DNA from: UMGS755 sp045590535
GTDB lineage: Bacteria > Bacillota > Clostridia > UBA1381 > UBA9506
DNA: 29,972 bases
Reading direction: 5' to 3'
NCBI GenBank assembly: GCA_045590535.1
Contig: JAZNRE010000002.1
Coordinates: 1-29,972, forward strand
This document shows positions 20,733 through 29,326 of the stretch, in pieces. The position numbers were made by a program, and so were the translations under genes. The stretch's first letter is position 1. Each line of letters starts with the position of its first letter. The notes under the pieces are model-generated. The model worked only from the letters and a program-made list of their open reading frames with translations. It made no database searches and was not told where the DNA came from.

Positions 20733-22550
20733 ATGATTCAGGAACTACGAAATATTGCGATTATTGCCCATGTTGACCACGGCAAAACCACCCTGGTTGA
20801 TGTGATGTTAAAAGAAAGTGGAATTTACCGAGATAACGAACAGGTTGCCGAGCGCGTCATGGACTCAAACGATTTGGAGAGAGAGCGCGGCATCACCATT
20901 TTATCAAAAAACACCTCGGTTATTTATAAGGACATTAAAATTAACATTGTCGACACCCCGGGTCATGCCGATTTTGGCGGTGAAGTGGAACGGGTTTTGG
21001 GCATGGTCGATGGCGTTTTGCTGCTGGTTGATGCCTTTGAAGGTCCCATGCCGCAGACACGGTTTGTTTTAAAAAAAGCATTATCATTGAACTTAAAGCC
21101 CATTGTTGTCGTCAATAAAGTAGATAGACCGCAGGCGAGACCACTTGAGGTTGTGGATGAGGTCTTTAACCTGTTTATTGATTTGGGAGCCACCGACGAG
21201 CAGGCGGATTTCCCCATTATTTATGCTTCTGCCCGTGAGGGCATCAGCGGCACAGAACCCGATGACTTGCATTCGGGACTGGTGCCCTTGTTTGAAACCA
21301 TTATTGATTCTGTGCCGGCCCCCAAAGGCGAAGCGGATGCACCGTTTCGCATGCTGGTGTCGAACATTGATTATGATGAATATGTGGGTCGCATTGCTGT
21401 GGGTAAAATTGACCGTGGCTGTTTGTCCATGGGGCAAGCGCTCACCATTTGTCATGCCGACGGCACAACCACCAACGCCAGAACCGGTCGCGTGTATATG
21501 CACGACGGCTTGAAGCGTGTTGAGGTTTCAGAGGCTAAGGCGGGGGATGTTGTTTTGATTGCCGGTCTTGGTAATATTGGCATTGGTGAAACCCTTTGCG
21601 TGCCTTCCTGCGTGGAGCCTCTGCCGGTTATTACGGTTGACGAGCCTACCATTTCAATGAACTTTTTAGTTAACAACAGCCCCTTTGCCGGAAAAGAAGG
21701 GGACTATGTCACCAGCCGTCATCTTCGTGACAGGCTGTTTCGTGAGCTTGATACCAATGTGAGCTTAAAAGTGGAGGAAACAGACAGCGCAGACTGTTTT
21801 AAGGTTTCCGGTCGTGGTGAGTTGCATTTATCCATTTTGATTGAAACCATGCGCCGTCAGGGATATGAATTTCAGGTGTCCCGTCCGGAAGTTATTTTGA
21901 AGCATAAAGAGGGTAAAACGTTAGAACCCATTGAGCTTTTGTTCATTGATTTGCCGGAAGAATACGCCGGCACAGTCATTGAAAAGCTGGGCAAAAGAAA
22001 GGCCGAAATGCAAAACATGCAGCCTTCTGATAACGGCTATATGCGCCTTGAATTTAAAATTCCATCTCGTGGTCTCATTGGCTATCGCAGTGAGTTTTTA
22101 AGCGATACCCGAGGCAACGGCATTATGAACACGGTTTTAGAGGGTTACAGCGCCTATTGTGGTGAAATTGAAAGCCGCAGCCGTGGTTCTATGATTGCAT
22201 GGGAAACCGGTGACAGCGTTGCCTATGGACTTTACAATGCCCAGGAGAGAGGCCGGTTGTTTATTGGTGCCGGCGTTTCGGTTTATGAGGGTATGATTGT
22301 TGGTGAAAATGCCAAAGGCGAAGATATTACCGTTAATGTTTGCAAGAAAAAGCATGTGACCAACATGCGCGCATCCGGCAGTGATGAAGCCCTGCGCCTG
22401 ACGCCACCGGACCAAATGAGTTTGGAGCAATGCCTTGAATTTATTGCCGATGATGAACTGGTTGAAGTGACACCCAAAAGCATTCGTCTGCGGAAAAAAT
22501 TATTGACCAAAAATGAGCGGGATAAGGCCGCATTCAGAAATAAAAAATGA
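20733..22550 (+). CDS. typA: Ribosome-associated translational GTPase TypA/BipA
   Basis: TypA is an EF-G-like GTPase that binds the ribosome and supports assembly and growth under stress. G1 is AHVDHGKTTLVD, the switch region contains ERERGITILSKN, G3 is DTPGHADFGGEVER and G4 is NKVDRP. The TypA-specific C-terminal parts are clear: EVILKHKEGKTLEPIE, FKIPSRGLIGYRSEFL, NTVLEGYSAYCGEI and GEDITVNVCKKKHVTNMRASGSDEALRLTPPDQMSLEQCLEFIADDELVEVTPKSIRLRKKLL. Length is 605 aa, typical. ATG follows CCGGAGG. nfnA begins 18 bp after the stop, with its own Shine-Dalgarno sequence and no promoter seen, so the three genes may be one transcript. Confidence 0.97.
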   Translation: MIQELRNIAIIAHVDHGKTTLVDVMLKESGIYRDNEQVAERVMDSNDLERERGITILSKNTSVIYKDIKINIVDTPGHADFGGEVERVLGMVDGVLLLVDAFEGPMPQTRFVLKKALSLNLKPIVVVNKVDRPQARPLEVVDEVFNLFIDLGATDEQADFPIIYASAREGISGTEPDDLHSGLVPLFETIIDSVPAPKGEADAPFRMLVSNIDYDEYVGRIAVGKIDRGCLSMGQALTICHADGTTTNARTGRVYMHDGLKRVEVSEAKAGDVVLIAGLGNIGIGETLCVPSCVEPLPVITVDEPTISMNFLVNNSPFAGKEGDYVTSRHLRDRLFRELDTNVSLKVEETDSADCFKVSGRGELHLSILIETMRRQGYEFQVSRPEVILKHKEGKTLEPIELLFIDLPEEYAGTVIEKLGKRKAEMQNMQPSDNGYMRLEFKIPSRGLIGYRSEFLSDTRGNGIMNTVLEGYSAYCGEIESRSRGSMIAWETGDSVAYGLYNAQERGRLFIGAGVSVYEGMIVGENAKGEDITVNVCKKKHVTNMRASGSDEALRLTPPDQMSLEQCLEFIADDELVEVTPKSIRLRKKLLTKNERDKAAFRNKK

Positions 22551-22568
22551 TGCGTTGGAGGCAATATC

Positions 22569-23417
22569 ATGTATAAAATTCTTAAAAAGGATATTTTAAA
22601 CGAGCAGGTTAAGCGCATGGTGATTGAAGCACCGTTAATTGCTAAAAAGGCAGAGCCCGGTCAATTTATTATTTTTAGAATTGATGAAGATGGTGAACGG
22701 GTGCCCCTGACCATTGCCGATTATGACCGCGAAGCCGGAACTGTGACCATTATTTTTCAGGAAGTGGGCAAAAGCACTCGCCAGTTGGGCGCTATGGAGG
22801 CCGGTGACAGCCTTTTAGATTTTGTGGGTCCCCTGGGTCGCCCCTCTGAGCTTTCCGGCGTGAAAAAGGCGGCTGTTATTGGTGGCGGTCTGGGTACAGC
22901 CATTGCCTATCCCCAGGCTAAAAAGCTGAATGAACTGGGTTGCGAGGTTCACTCTGTTATCGGTTTTAGAAATAAAGACTTAATTATTTTGGAAGATGAG
23001 GTCAAAGCGGTGAGCAAGAAAACCGTTGTGATGACCGATGACGGTTCAAACGGCAATAAAGGCTTTGTAACCAACGCCCTGCACGATTTGATTGAAAGCG
23101 GAGAACAATATGACTTGGTGCTGGCTATTGGTCCTCTGCCTATGATGAAGTTTGTTTGTGAAGTGACGCGCCCCTACGGTATTAAGACCGTAGTCAGCAT
23201 GAACCCCGTTATGATTGACGGAACAGGTATGTGTGGCGGTTGTCGCTTAACTGTTGGCGGTGAAACCAAATTTGCCTGCGTAGACGGACCGGATTTTGAC
23301 GGTCATTTAGTTGATTTTGATGCTGCTATTCGTCGCTCGGCTATGTTCCGTGATAAAGAGCGCCAATCTTTAGAAGCCCACGAATGCAGATTAACAGGAG
23401 GGAAACACAATGGCTAA
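22569..23417 (+). CDS. nfnA: NADH-dependent ferredoxin:NADP+ oxidoreductase, small subunit (NfnA / SudB-like)
   Basis: NfnA carries FAD and a [2Fe-2S] cluster and binds NAD(H). With NfnB it couples NADH and reduced ferredoxin to NADP+ reduction by electron bifurcation. The FAD-binding section appears as AEPGQFIIFRIDEDGERVPLTIADYD. The NAD section includes VIGGGLGTAIAYPQAKKL, and the C-terminal cluster motif is DGTGMCGGCRLTVGGETKFACVDGPDFDGHLVDFD. Length is 282 aa. ATG follows TTGGAGG. The stop overlaps the nfnB start by 8 bp. A sulfide dehydrogenase annotation (SudB) is an alternative name for the same architecture, and sequence alone does not separate the two activities. Confidence 0.9.
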   Translation: MYKILKKDILNEQVKRMVIEAPLIAKKAEPGQFIIFRIDEDGERVPLTIADYDREAGTVTIIFQEVGKSTRQLGAMEAGDSLLDFVGPLGRPSELSGVKKAAVIGGGLGTAIAYPQAKKLNELGCEVHSVIGFRNKDLIILEDEVKAVSKKTVVMTDDGSNGNKGFVTNALHDLIESGEQYDLVLAIGPLPMMKFVCEVTRPYGIKTVVSMNPVMIDGTGMCGGCRLTVGGETKFACVDGPDFDGHLVDFDAAIRRSAMFRDKERQSLEAHECRLTGGKHNG

Positions 23418-24798
23418 TATGTGTCCTAACAAAGTGCCTATGCCGGTGCAGGATGCCCATGTACGCAACGGCAACTTTAAAGAAGTGGCACTGGGTTATA
23501 CAGAAGAAATGGCAATTGAAGAGGCAACACGCTGCTTAAACTGTAAGAACAGACCTTGTGTATCCGGTTGCCCGGTAAATGTTCAGATTCCTGAGTTTAT
23601 CGAAAAGGTTGCCGCAGGCGATTTTGAAGGTGCCTTTGAGAAAATTAAAGAAAATAATGCCTTGCCGGCTATTTGCGGTCGCGTGTGCCCTCAGGAAAAC
23701 CAATGCGAAAAGCATTGTGTTAGGGGCATTAAAGGCGAGAGCGTCGGCATTGGACGCTTAGAGCGTTTTGTGGCCGATTGGCACATGCAAAACGGCAAAA
23801 ATCGGGTGGCAAAAGCCGCACCCAACGGTCATCGTGTTGCGGTTGTGGGCTCTGGCCCATCAAGCCTTTCCTGTGCAGGCAGCCTGGCCAAAAAAGGTTA
23901 TGATGTAACCATTTTAGAGGCGTTTCATGTTGCCGGCGGCGTTTTGATGTATGGCATTCCCGAATTTCGTTTGCCTAAAGCAATTGTTCAAAAAGAGATT
24001 GATGCCCTGCGGGAGATGGGTGTCACTATAGAGACCAATATGGTTGTGGGCAAAATTTTCTCTGTTGATGAGCTTTTGCAGGATGGCTATGAGGCTGTTT
24101 TTGTGGGTACCGGTGCGGGACTACCCAGCTTTATGAATATTGAGGGCGAAAACTTAAACGGCGTTTATTCGGCCAATGAGTTTTTAACCCGTATCAATTT
24201 AATGAAGGCCTATCGCTTCCCTGAAGTGGACACCCCGGTTGTTATCGGCAAAAATGTGGCTGTTGTAGGTGGCGGCAATGTAGCCATGGATGCAGCTCGA
24301 TGTGCAAAACGACTTGGTGCTGAAAATGTGTATATCGTTTACAGACGGTCTGAAGCAGAAATGCCTGCCAGAAACGAAGAAATTGAACATGCAGCTGAAG
24401 AGGGCATCATATTTAAACTTCTCACCAATCCTTTGCGCATTTTAGGTGACGAACAGGGCTTTGTAACCGGTATGGAATGTGTTGAAATGGAGCTGGGCGA
24501 AGCCGATGCAAGCGGCAGACGCCGTCCGGTTGCAAAAGAGGGCAGCGAATTTGTTTTGGATGCCACAACGGTTGTTATTGCAATCGGTCAAACGCCAAAT
24601 CCGTTAATCAAGCAGACAACCCCCGACCTTGAAACACAAAAGTGGGGTGGCATTGTGGCAGACGAAAACGGCAAAACCAGCAAAGAAGGTGTTTTTGCCG
24701 GCGGTGATGCTGTAACGGGCGCTGCAACGGTTATTTTGGCCATGGGTGCCGGCAAAAAAGCGGCAGCAGCCATTGACGAATATATTCAAAACAAATAA
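23410..24798 (+). CDS. nfnB: NADH-dependent ferredoxin:NADP+ oxidoreductase, large subunit (NfnB / GltA-like)
   Basis: The protein resembles the small subunit of glutamate synthase (homotetrameric GltA) and contains the N-terminal [4Fe-4S] cysteine clusters CLNCKNRPCVSGCPVNVQIP and CGRVCPQENQCEKHCV. The FAD motif is VAVVGSGPSSLSCAGSLAKKGYDVTILE. The NADP motif is VAVVGGGNVAMDAARCAKRLGAENVYIVYRRSEAEMPA. The C-terminal FAD contact is GVFAGGDAVTGAATVILAMGAGKKAA. Length is 462 aa. No large glutamate-synthase subunit is adjacent, and the pairing with an NfnA-type partner favours the transhydrogenase. ATG follows AGGAGGG. A strong terminator follows the stop. Confidence 0.9.
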   Translation: MANMCPNKVPMPVQDAHVRNGNFKEVALGYTEEMAIEEATRCLNCKNRPCVSGCPVNVQIPEFIEKVAAGDFEGAFEKIKENNALPAICGRVCPQENQCEKHCVRGIKGESVGIGRLERFVADWHMQNGKNRVAKAAPNGHRVAVVGSGPSSLSCAGSLAKKGYDVTILEAFHVAGGVLMYGIPEFRLPKAIVQKEIDALREMGVTIETNMVVGKIFSVDELLQDGYEAVFVGTGAGLPSFMNIEGENLNGVYSANEFLTRINLMKAYRFPEVDTPVVIGKNVAVVGGGNVAMDAARCAKRLGAENVYIVYRRSEAEMPARNEEIEHAAEEGIIFKLLTNPLRILGDEQGFVTGMECVEMELGEADASGRRRPVAKEGSEFVLDATTVVIAIGQTPNPLIKQTTPDLETQKWGGIVADENGKTSKEGVFAGGDAVTGAATVILAMGAGKKAAAAIDEYIQNK

Positions 24799-24810
24799 AA
24801 TAAGCTTATA

Positions 24811-24850
24811 AAGCGCCGGAGAGGAACCAGTAAAACCTTCCGGCGTTTTT
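24811..24850 (+). terminator. Terminator of typA-nfnA-nfnB
   Basis: CGCCGGA (24814-24820) pairs with TCCGGCG (24839-24845), followed by TTTTT. It lies 15 bp after nfnB. From 24851 to 24993 the sequence is A+T-rich; I see no gene and no confident dgt promoter there. Confidence 0.85.
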
Positions 24851-24993
24851 GCTTTTTAATACAATTATTTTAAATGGATTATAGAAAACGACAAAGTTTT
24901 TAGTATTTTTGTTTAAAAAGAGAAAAAAAGGGTATATATACATCATATTCTTTAATATCTGGTGATTTTACAGGAAAAAAAGGAGTGATGCAT

Positions 24994-25995
24994 GTGAATG
25001 TGAGAGAAATTACAGAGGCGCTTGAGGAGAAAACCTTGTCCCCTTATGCCGTCCTGTCAAAAAACACACAAGGGCGTGCAGAACCCTTGGAGCCTTGTGA
25101 CATAAGAACAGCGTTTCAGCGGGACCGTGACAGGATTATTCATGCCAAGTCCTTCCGCAGACTCATGCATAAAACCCAGGTTTTTTTGGCGCCTGAGGGT
25201 GACCATTACAGAACGCGTCTCACTCACACCTTAGAGGTTTCGCAAATTGCCCGCACCATAGCAAGAGCCCTGAGGCTAAATGAAGATTTAACCGAGGCTA
25301 TTGCCCTGGGGCATGATTTGGGACATACCCCCTTCGGTCATTCAGGCGAGGCAGTGCTTGATGCAATTTGCACAGGCGGTTTTCGCCACTATGAGCAAAG
25401 CCTGCGGGTGGTTGAAGTGTTAGAAGGTGGCAGCGGTCTTAACTTAACATGGGAAGTTCGCGACGGCATTGTTAACCATGCCGGCAAAAACGAAGCCAAA
25501 ACATTAGAGGGGCAAATCATCAAATTAGCTGACCGCATTGCCTACATCAATCACGATATAGATGATGCCATTCGTGGCGGGGTTATCGGGCCGGAAGAGA
25601 TATCGTTAGAATGCCGGCGTGCCTTGGGTGAAACACACAGCGAGCGTATTCACACCATGATTATGGATGTGATTGAGCACAGCATGAATGAGCCCAAAGT
25701 GGCTATGAGCCCCGAAATTTATGAGGCAATGATGGAGCTTCGCTCTTTTATGTTTAAAAATGTGTACACAAGCCCTGTTGCAAAGGCAGAGGAAGAGAAG
25801 GCAAAAGGTATTTTAAAAACCTTGTTTGATACCTTTTTGCATCATCCCGAAAAGCTTCGCGAGGCCGGCCTTAGCGAAATGACTTTTTCAGGGGAGCGTG
25901 AGGTTTGTGACTACATTGCAGGTATGACTGATAATTATGCAATTTATGTCTTCCGTGAGTTGTTTATGCCCCAGGGATGGCAAATGAAACGCTAA
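24994..25995 (+). CDS. dgt: HD-domain dNTP triphosphohydrolase (Dgt-like)
   Basis: Dgt-like enzymes cleave dNTPs to deoxynucleoside and triphosphate and help keep dNTP pools balanced. HD-domain ligands are visible in RTRLTHTLEVSQIAR and ALGHDLGHTPFGHSGEAVLD, and the last metal-binding D is in KLADRIAYINHDIDDA. Sequence before this, FQRDRDRIIHAKSFRRLMHKTQVFL, is typical. The Shine-Dalgarno run AAAAAAGGAG (24976-24985) is too close to an ATG at 24988; GTG at 24994 gives a good spacing and 333 aa. An in-frame extension of three residues is possible. In Clostridia this gene usually precedes dnaG and sigA, as here. Substrate specificity is not known. Confidence 0.9.
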   Translation: MNVREITEALEEKTLSPYAVLSKNTQGRAEPLEPCDIRTAFQRDRDRIIHAKSFRRLMHKTQVFLAPEGDHYRTRLTHTLEVSQIARTIARALRLNEDLTEAIALGHDLGHTPFGHSGEAVLDAICTGGFRHYEQSLRVVEVLEGGSGLNLTWEVRDGIVNHAGKNEAKTLEGQIIKLADRIAYINHDIDDAIRGGVIGPEEISLECRRALGETHSERIHTMIMDVIEHSMNEPKVAMSPEIYEAMMELRSFMFKNVYTSPVAKAEEEKAKGILKTLFDTFLHHPEKLREAGLSEMTFSGEREVCDYIAGMTDNYAIYVFRELFMPQGWQMKR

Positions 25996-26160
25996 AGGCA
26001 AATTACTTTACATAAATTTTCCATTTGATGGACAATCTATAGAATAGACAGTTTTTTCGGGTTTTTTTATTAAAAAATAAAGGAAATCAATTGTTCTTGT
26101 CGAAGAATATGAATGTCGCCCTTGTGTGACAAATGAAAAAATGTGCAGGAGAGAGATGCT

Positions 26161-27942
26161 TTGCCTCGATATAAACAAAGTTCAATCAATGAAGTCAGTC
26201 GGCGAAATAACCTTGTCGAGCTTGTTTCCGGCTATGTGCATCTTAAGCGCAACGGAACAAGCCATATAGGTCTTTGCCCTTTTCATAAAGAAAAGACCCC
26301 TTCATTCCATGTGGATGAGGACAAGCAGCTGTATTATTGTTTCGGTTGTGGCACCGGGGGTAATATTTTTGATTTTGTTATGCGGGCAGAGAATCTTGAT
26401 TTTGTGGATGCGCTTAAATTTTTGGCACAGCGTTCCGGTATTACTCTTGAAGAAGAGGCGGGCGGACGCCCGGGACAAAGTGATGAAGAAGCAGCACTAC
26501 GGAAAAGAATTTTAGAAATGAATCGTGTTGCAGCACGACATTTTTATGATAACTTATCAACTCCCAAAGCGACGATTGCTAAGGACTATATAAAACGGCG
26601 TGGACTTGACCAAAAAACAGTGGTTAAATATGGCATAGGTTATGCACCAGACGAATGGTCCGATTTGATGACGGCTATGGAGGCAAAAGGATACACCAAA
26701 GAAGAAATGGTTATTGCCGGTCTTGCTGTTAAAAACGATAAAGGGCGCATTTATGATAAGTTCCGCAATCGCTTAATGTTTCCAATCATTGATGTTCGGG
26801 GCAATGTGGTTGCCTTTGGCGGTCGCACCCTGGGGGATGACCAGGCGAAATATATGAATTCACCTGAAACACCGGTGTTTCATAAAGGACGAAATCTGTT
26901 TTCATTAAATTTAGCCAAACAGACAGGGTTAAAAGAGGGATTGATTTTAGTGGAAGGCTACATGGATGTCATCTCTCTTTATCAGCGGGGCATCACCAAT
27001 GCGGTTGCAGGTTTGGGCACAGCGCTGACAGAGGACCAGGCGCGACTGATTAAACGGTATGCCAGCCAGGTTTATGTTTGCTATGACGGCGATGAAGCGG
27101 GGCAAAAGGCAGCACAAAAAGCCATTGCTTTGTTGACAGAAGCTGAAAACATTGTAAAGGTTGTTAGTTTTACAGGTGCAAAAGACCCGGATGAATACAT
27201 TTTGAAAAAAGGTCCCGAAAGTTTTCGTGCTCTTTTAGCGGAAGCACATGAATCGGTTGAATATCAGCTTTTGCGCTTAAGACAGCGATATGATATTTAT
27301 GATTTAAGCCAGAAAATTTCCTTTTTAACCGAGGCGGCCAAGGTGCTTTCAGAGATTGACAGCGAGGTGGCAAGAGAAGCTTACATCAAGCGGCTTTCGG
27401 CTGAAACAGATATAACGCCCGAGGCCATTAAGGCAGAGGTTTTGAAACTCGTTTATTATAAAAATAAAAAACAAGTTCTAAAAGAGACATATCAAAGTGC
27501 AAGACCTGAACGACTCACCGGTGACGACACAGGCTTTAACCAAAGCCAGAATACGGCTACATACAAAACGGAGCGCACCCTGCTGAATTTGATTTTTTTC
27601 CACCGTCGTGTATGGGAGTTTGCGAAAGAAAGCGTGCAGCCGGAATGGTTTTCAGGAGAAATGCATCGAAAGCTGTTTCAGGCTATCACGGCCTATCGTG
27701 AAAAAAATGAAGAGGTGCATGCGCCAGATTTTTTAACAGAATTATCAGAAGAAACTTTGAAAAAGACCGCAGCCTCATTGTTATATATTAACTTTGAGGG
27801 TGACAGCATGCTGGCAGCAAGAGAGGCAGCCGAAAAGCTTGAAATTGAATTTTTAAAAAAATGTGCCGCACAACTCGCGGGGGAAGGTAAAGTGAAGGAA
27901 GCCAATGAAATCTACCGAAGAATTAATGCAAGGAGAGGGTAA
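26161..27942 (+). CDS. dnaG: DNA primase
   Basis: DnaG makes RNA primers at the replication fork. The N-terminal CHC2 zinc site is CPFHKEKTPSFHVDED followed by YYCFGCGTGGN. The catalytic core has KYGIGYAPDEW and FRNRLMFPIIDVRGNVVAFGGR. The TOPRIM fold contains LILVEGYMDVIS and VYVCYDGDEAGQKAA, and DPDEYI follows. The C-terminal 140 residues are the helicase-binding region. A TTG start at 26161, 10 bp after GGAG, gives 593 aa beginning PRYKQSSINEVSRRN, which fits family N-termini; a GTG at 26143 would put the Shine-Dalgarno sequence inside the gene. sigA starts one base after the stop. The 165 bp before the start show no clear promoter. Confidence 0.96.
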   Translation: MPRYKQSSINEVSRRNNLVELVSGYVHLKRNGTSHIGLCPFHKEKTPSFHVDEDKQLYYCFGCGTGGNIFDFVMRAENLDFVDALKFLAQRSGITLEEEAGGRPGQSDEEAALRKRILEMNRVAARHFYDNLSTPKATIAKDYIKRRGLDQKTVVKYGIGYAPDEWSDLMTAMEAKGYTKEEMVIAGLAVKNDKGRIYDKFRNRLMFPIIDVRGNVVAFGGRTLGDDQAKYMNSPETPVFHKGRNLFSLNLAKQTGLKEGLILVEGYMDVISLYQRGITNAVAGLGTALTEDQARLIKRYASQVYVCYDGDEAGQKAAQKAIALLTEAENIVKVVSFTGAKDPDEYILKKGPESFRALLAEAHESVEYQLLRLRQRYDIYDLSQKISFLTEAAKVLSEIDSEVAREAYIKRLSAETDITPEAIKAEVLKLVYYKNKKQVLKETYQSARPERLTGDDTGFNQSQNTATYKTERTLLNLIFFHRRVWEFAKESVQPEWFSGEMHRKLFQAITAYREKNEEVHAPDFLTELSEETLKKTAASLLYINFEGDSMLAAREAAEKLEIEFLKKCAAQLAGEGKVKEANEIYRRINARRG

Positions 27943-27943
27943 T

Positions 27944-29065
27944 ATGGATCAAGATCTCGAAATGAAAAAACAACAAATTATTTCAGATGTTGTGGCCAAA
28001 GGAAAGGCAAACGGGATTCTGACTTATAAAGAAATCATGGATGCCCTTTCTGAATTTGAAATGGATTCTGAACAAATCGAGCTGATTTACGAAACACTGG
28101 AAAAAGAAGGTGTTGAAGTTGTCACCGATATGGACAAGGAACTGGAAAAAATTGAAGAGGAAATTGGGGAGATGCCTCCTCTTGAAGAAGTCGATTTAAG
28201 TGCAGAAGTATTAGAAATTTCCAGCGTGGAAGGCGTTTCAGTTGACGATCATGTTAAAATGTACTTAAAAGAAATCGGCAAGGTTCCCCTTTTGGCTCCA
28301 GATGAAGAAATGCAGCTGGCTAAAATGATGGCAAAAGGTAATGCTGACGCTCGTAAACGCTTGTCTGAAGCCAATCTGCGTTTGGTTGTATCCATCGCGA
28401 AACGCTATGTAGGCCGCGGCATGTTGTTTTTGGACTTAATTCAAGAGGGTAATTTGGGCTTGATTAAGGCCGTTGAGAAGTTTGACTACACTAAGGGTTA
28501 TAAATTCAGTACCTATGCAACCTGGTGGATTCGGCAGGCCATCACCCGTGCCATTGCTGACCAGGCCAGAACCATTCGTATTCCAGTTCATATGGTTGAA
28601 ACCATTAACAAGTTGATTCGTGTTTCCAGGCAACTGGTTCAGGAACTGGGTCGGGACCCGCACCCACATGAAATTGCCAAAGAGCTTAACATGTCCATCG
28701 ACAAGGTTCGTGAAATTATGAAAATAGCCCAAGAGCCTGTTTCTCTTGAAACACCCATTGGTGAAGAGGAAGACAGCCATTTGGGTGATTTTATCCCCGA
28801 TGACGATGCGCCGGCGCCCTCTGAAGCAGCCTCTTTCATGCTTTTGAAAGAACAGCTCAGTGATGTGCTCAGCACACTGACCCCCCGTGAAGCTATGGTG
28901 CTGAAGTTGCGCTTCGGTTTAGAAGACGGTCGTGCAAGAACCTTGGAGGAAGTGGGCAAAGAATTTAATGTAACCCGTGAAAGAATCCGTCAGATTGAGG
29001 CAAAGGCTTTGCGCAAACTGCGTCATCCCAGCCGCAGCAAAAAGCTGAAGGATTATTTAGAATAA
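27944..29065 (+). CDS. sigA: Primary sigma factor SigA/RpoD
   Basis: This is the housekeeping sigma factor of RNA polymerase. Region 1.2 is VDDHVKMYLKEIGKVPLLAPDEEMQLAKMM. Region 2 holds RLVVSIAKRYVGRGMLFLDLIQEGNLGLIKAVEKFDYTKGYKFSTYATWWIRQAITRAIADQARTIRIPVHM. Region 3 and the region 4 helix-turn-helix (TLEEVGKEFNVTRERIRQIEAKALRKLRHPSRSKKLKDYLE) follow. It keeps a short region 1.1-like helical start with many acidic residues. The ATG at 27944 is preceded by AGGAGAGGG and lies 1 bp after dnaG; an upstream in-frame ATG at 27905 is inside dnaG. Length is 373 aa, like B. subtilis SigA. dgt-dnaG-sigA corresponds to the macromolecular synthesis operon of this lineage. Confidence 0.97.
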   Translation: MDQDLEMKKQQIISDVVAKGKANGILTYKEIMDALSEFEMDSEQIELIYETLEKEGVEVVTDMDKELEKIEEEIGEMPPLEEVDLSAEVLEISSVEGVSVDDHVKMYLKEIGKVPLLAPDEEMQLAKMMAKGNADARKRLSEANLRLVVSIAKRYVGRGMLFLDLIQEGNLGLIKAVEKFDYTKGYKFSTYATWWIRQAITRAIADQARTIRIPVHMVETINKLIRVSRQLVQELGRDPHPHEIAKELNMSIDKVREIMKIAQEPVSLETPIGEEEDSHLGDFIPDDDAPAPSEAASFMLLKEQLSDVLSTLTPREAMVLKLRFGLEDGRARTLEEVGKEFNVTRERIRQIEAKALRKLRHPSRSKKLKDYLE

Positions 29066-29120
29066 AAACGGTAGGGTACTTCATGCGCCCGACCACACAA
29101 CGAAACACAGACGACATAAT

Positions 29121-29158
29121 CAACACCCCTTTTTCGTATACATGAAAAAGGGGTGTTG
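29121..29158 (+). terminator. 15-bp hairpin downstream of sigA
   Basis: CAACACCCCTTTTTC (29121-29135) and GAAAAAGGGGTGTTG (29144-29158) are perfectly complementary around GTATACAT. No T-run follows the stem, so it may be an RNA-stabilising or protein-binding site rather than a classical terminator. From 29066 to 29120 I see nothing else. Confidence 0.65.
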
Positions 29159-29224
29159 TGTCTGTCAAAATAGGAAAGGATTTGTTCCCATAAAAAACAA
29201 AATGCTTAATTTTGGCAAAATTTC

Positions 29225-29253
29225 TTGTAAAATGGAATATGATGTGGTACAAT
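29225..29253 (+). promoter_or_regulatory. Promoter of the YybS-like gene
   Basis: TTGTAA (29225-29230) and TACAAT (29248-29253) are 17 bp apart. The leader would be about 67 nt. Confidence 0.72.
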
Positions 29254-29326
29254 AAGGTAGAGTGGTGCATTGTGCATCTTTAAACCGTTTATTTTGTAAG
29301 TATGTGAGTGGTTGAGGAGAATCAAT

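Noticed and set aside
23410..24798. Glutamate synthase small subunit
   Set aside because: The protein resembles GltA-type small subunits, but its operon partner is an NfnA-type protein and no large glutamate synthase subunit follows.
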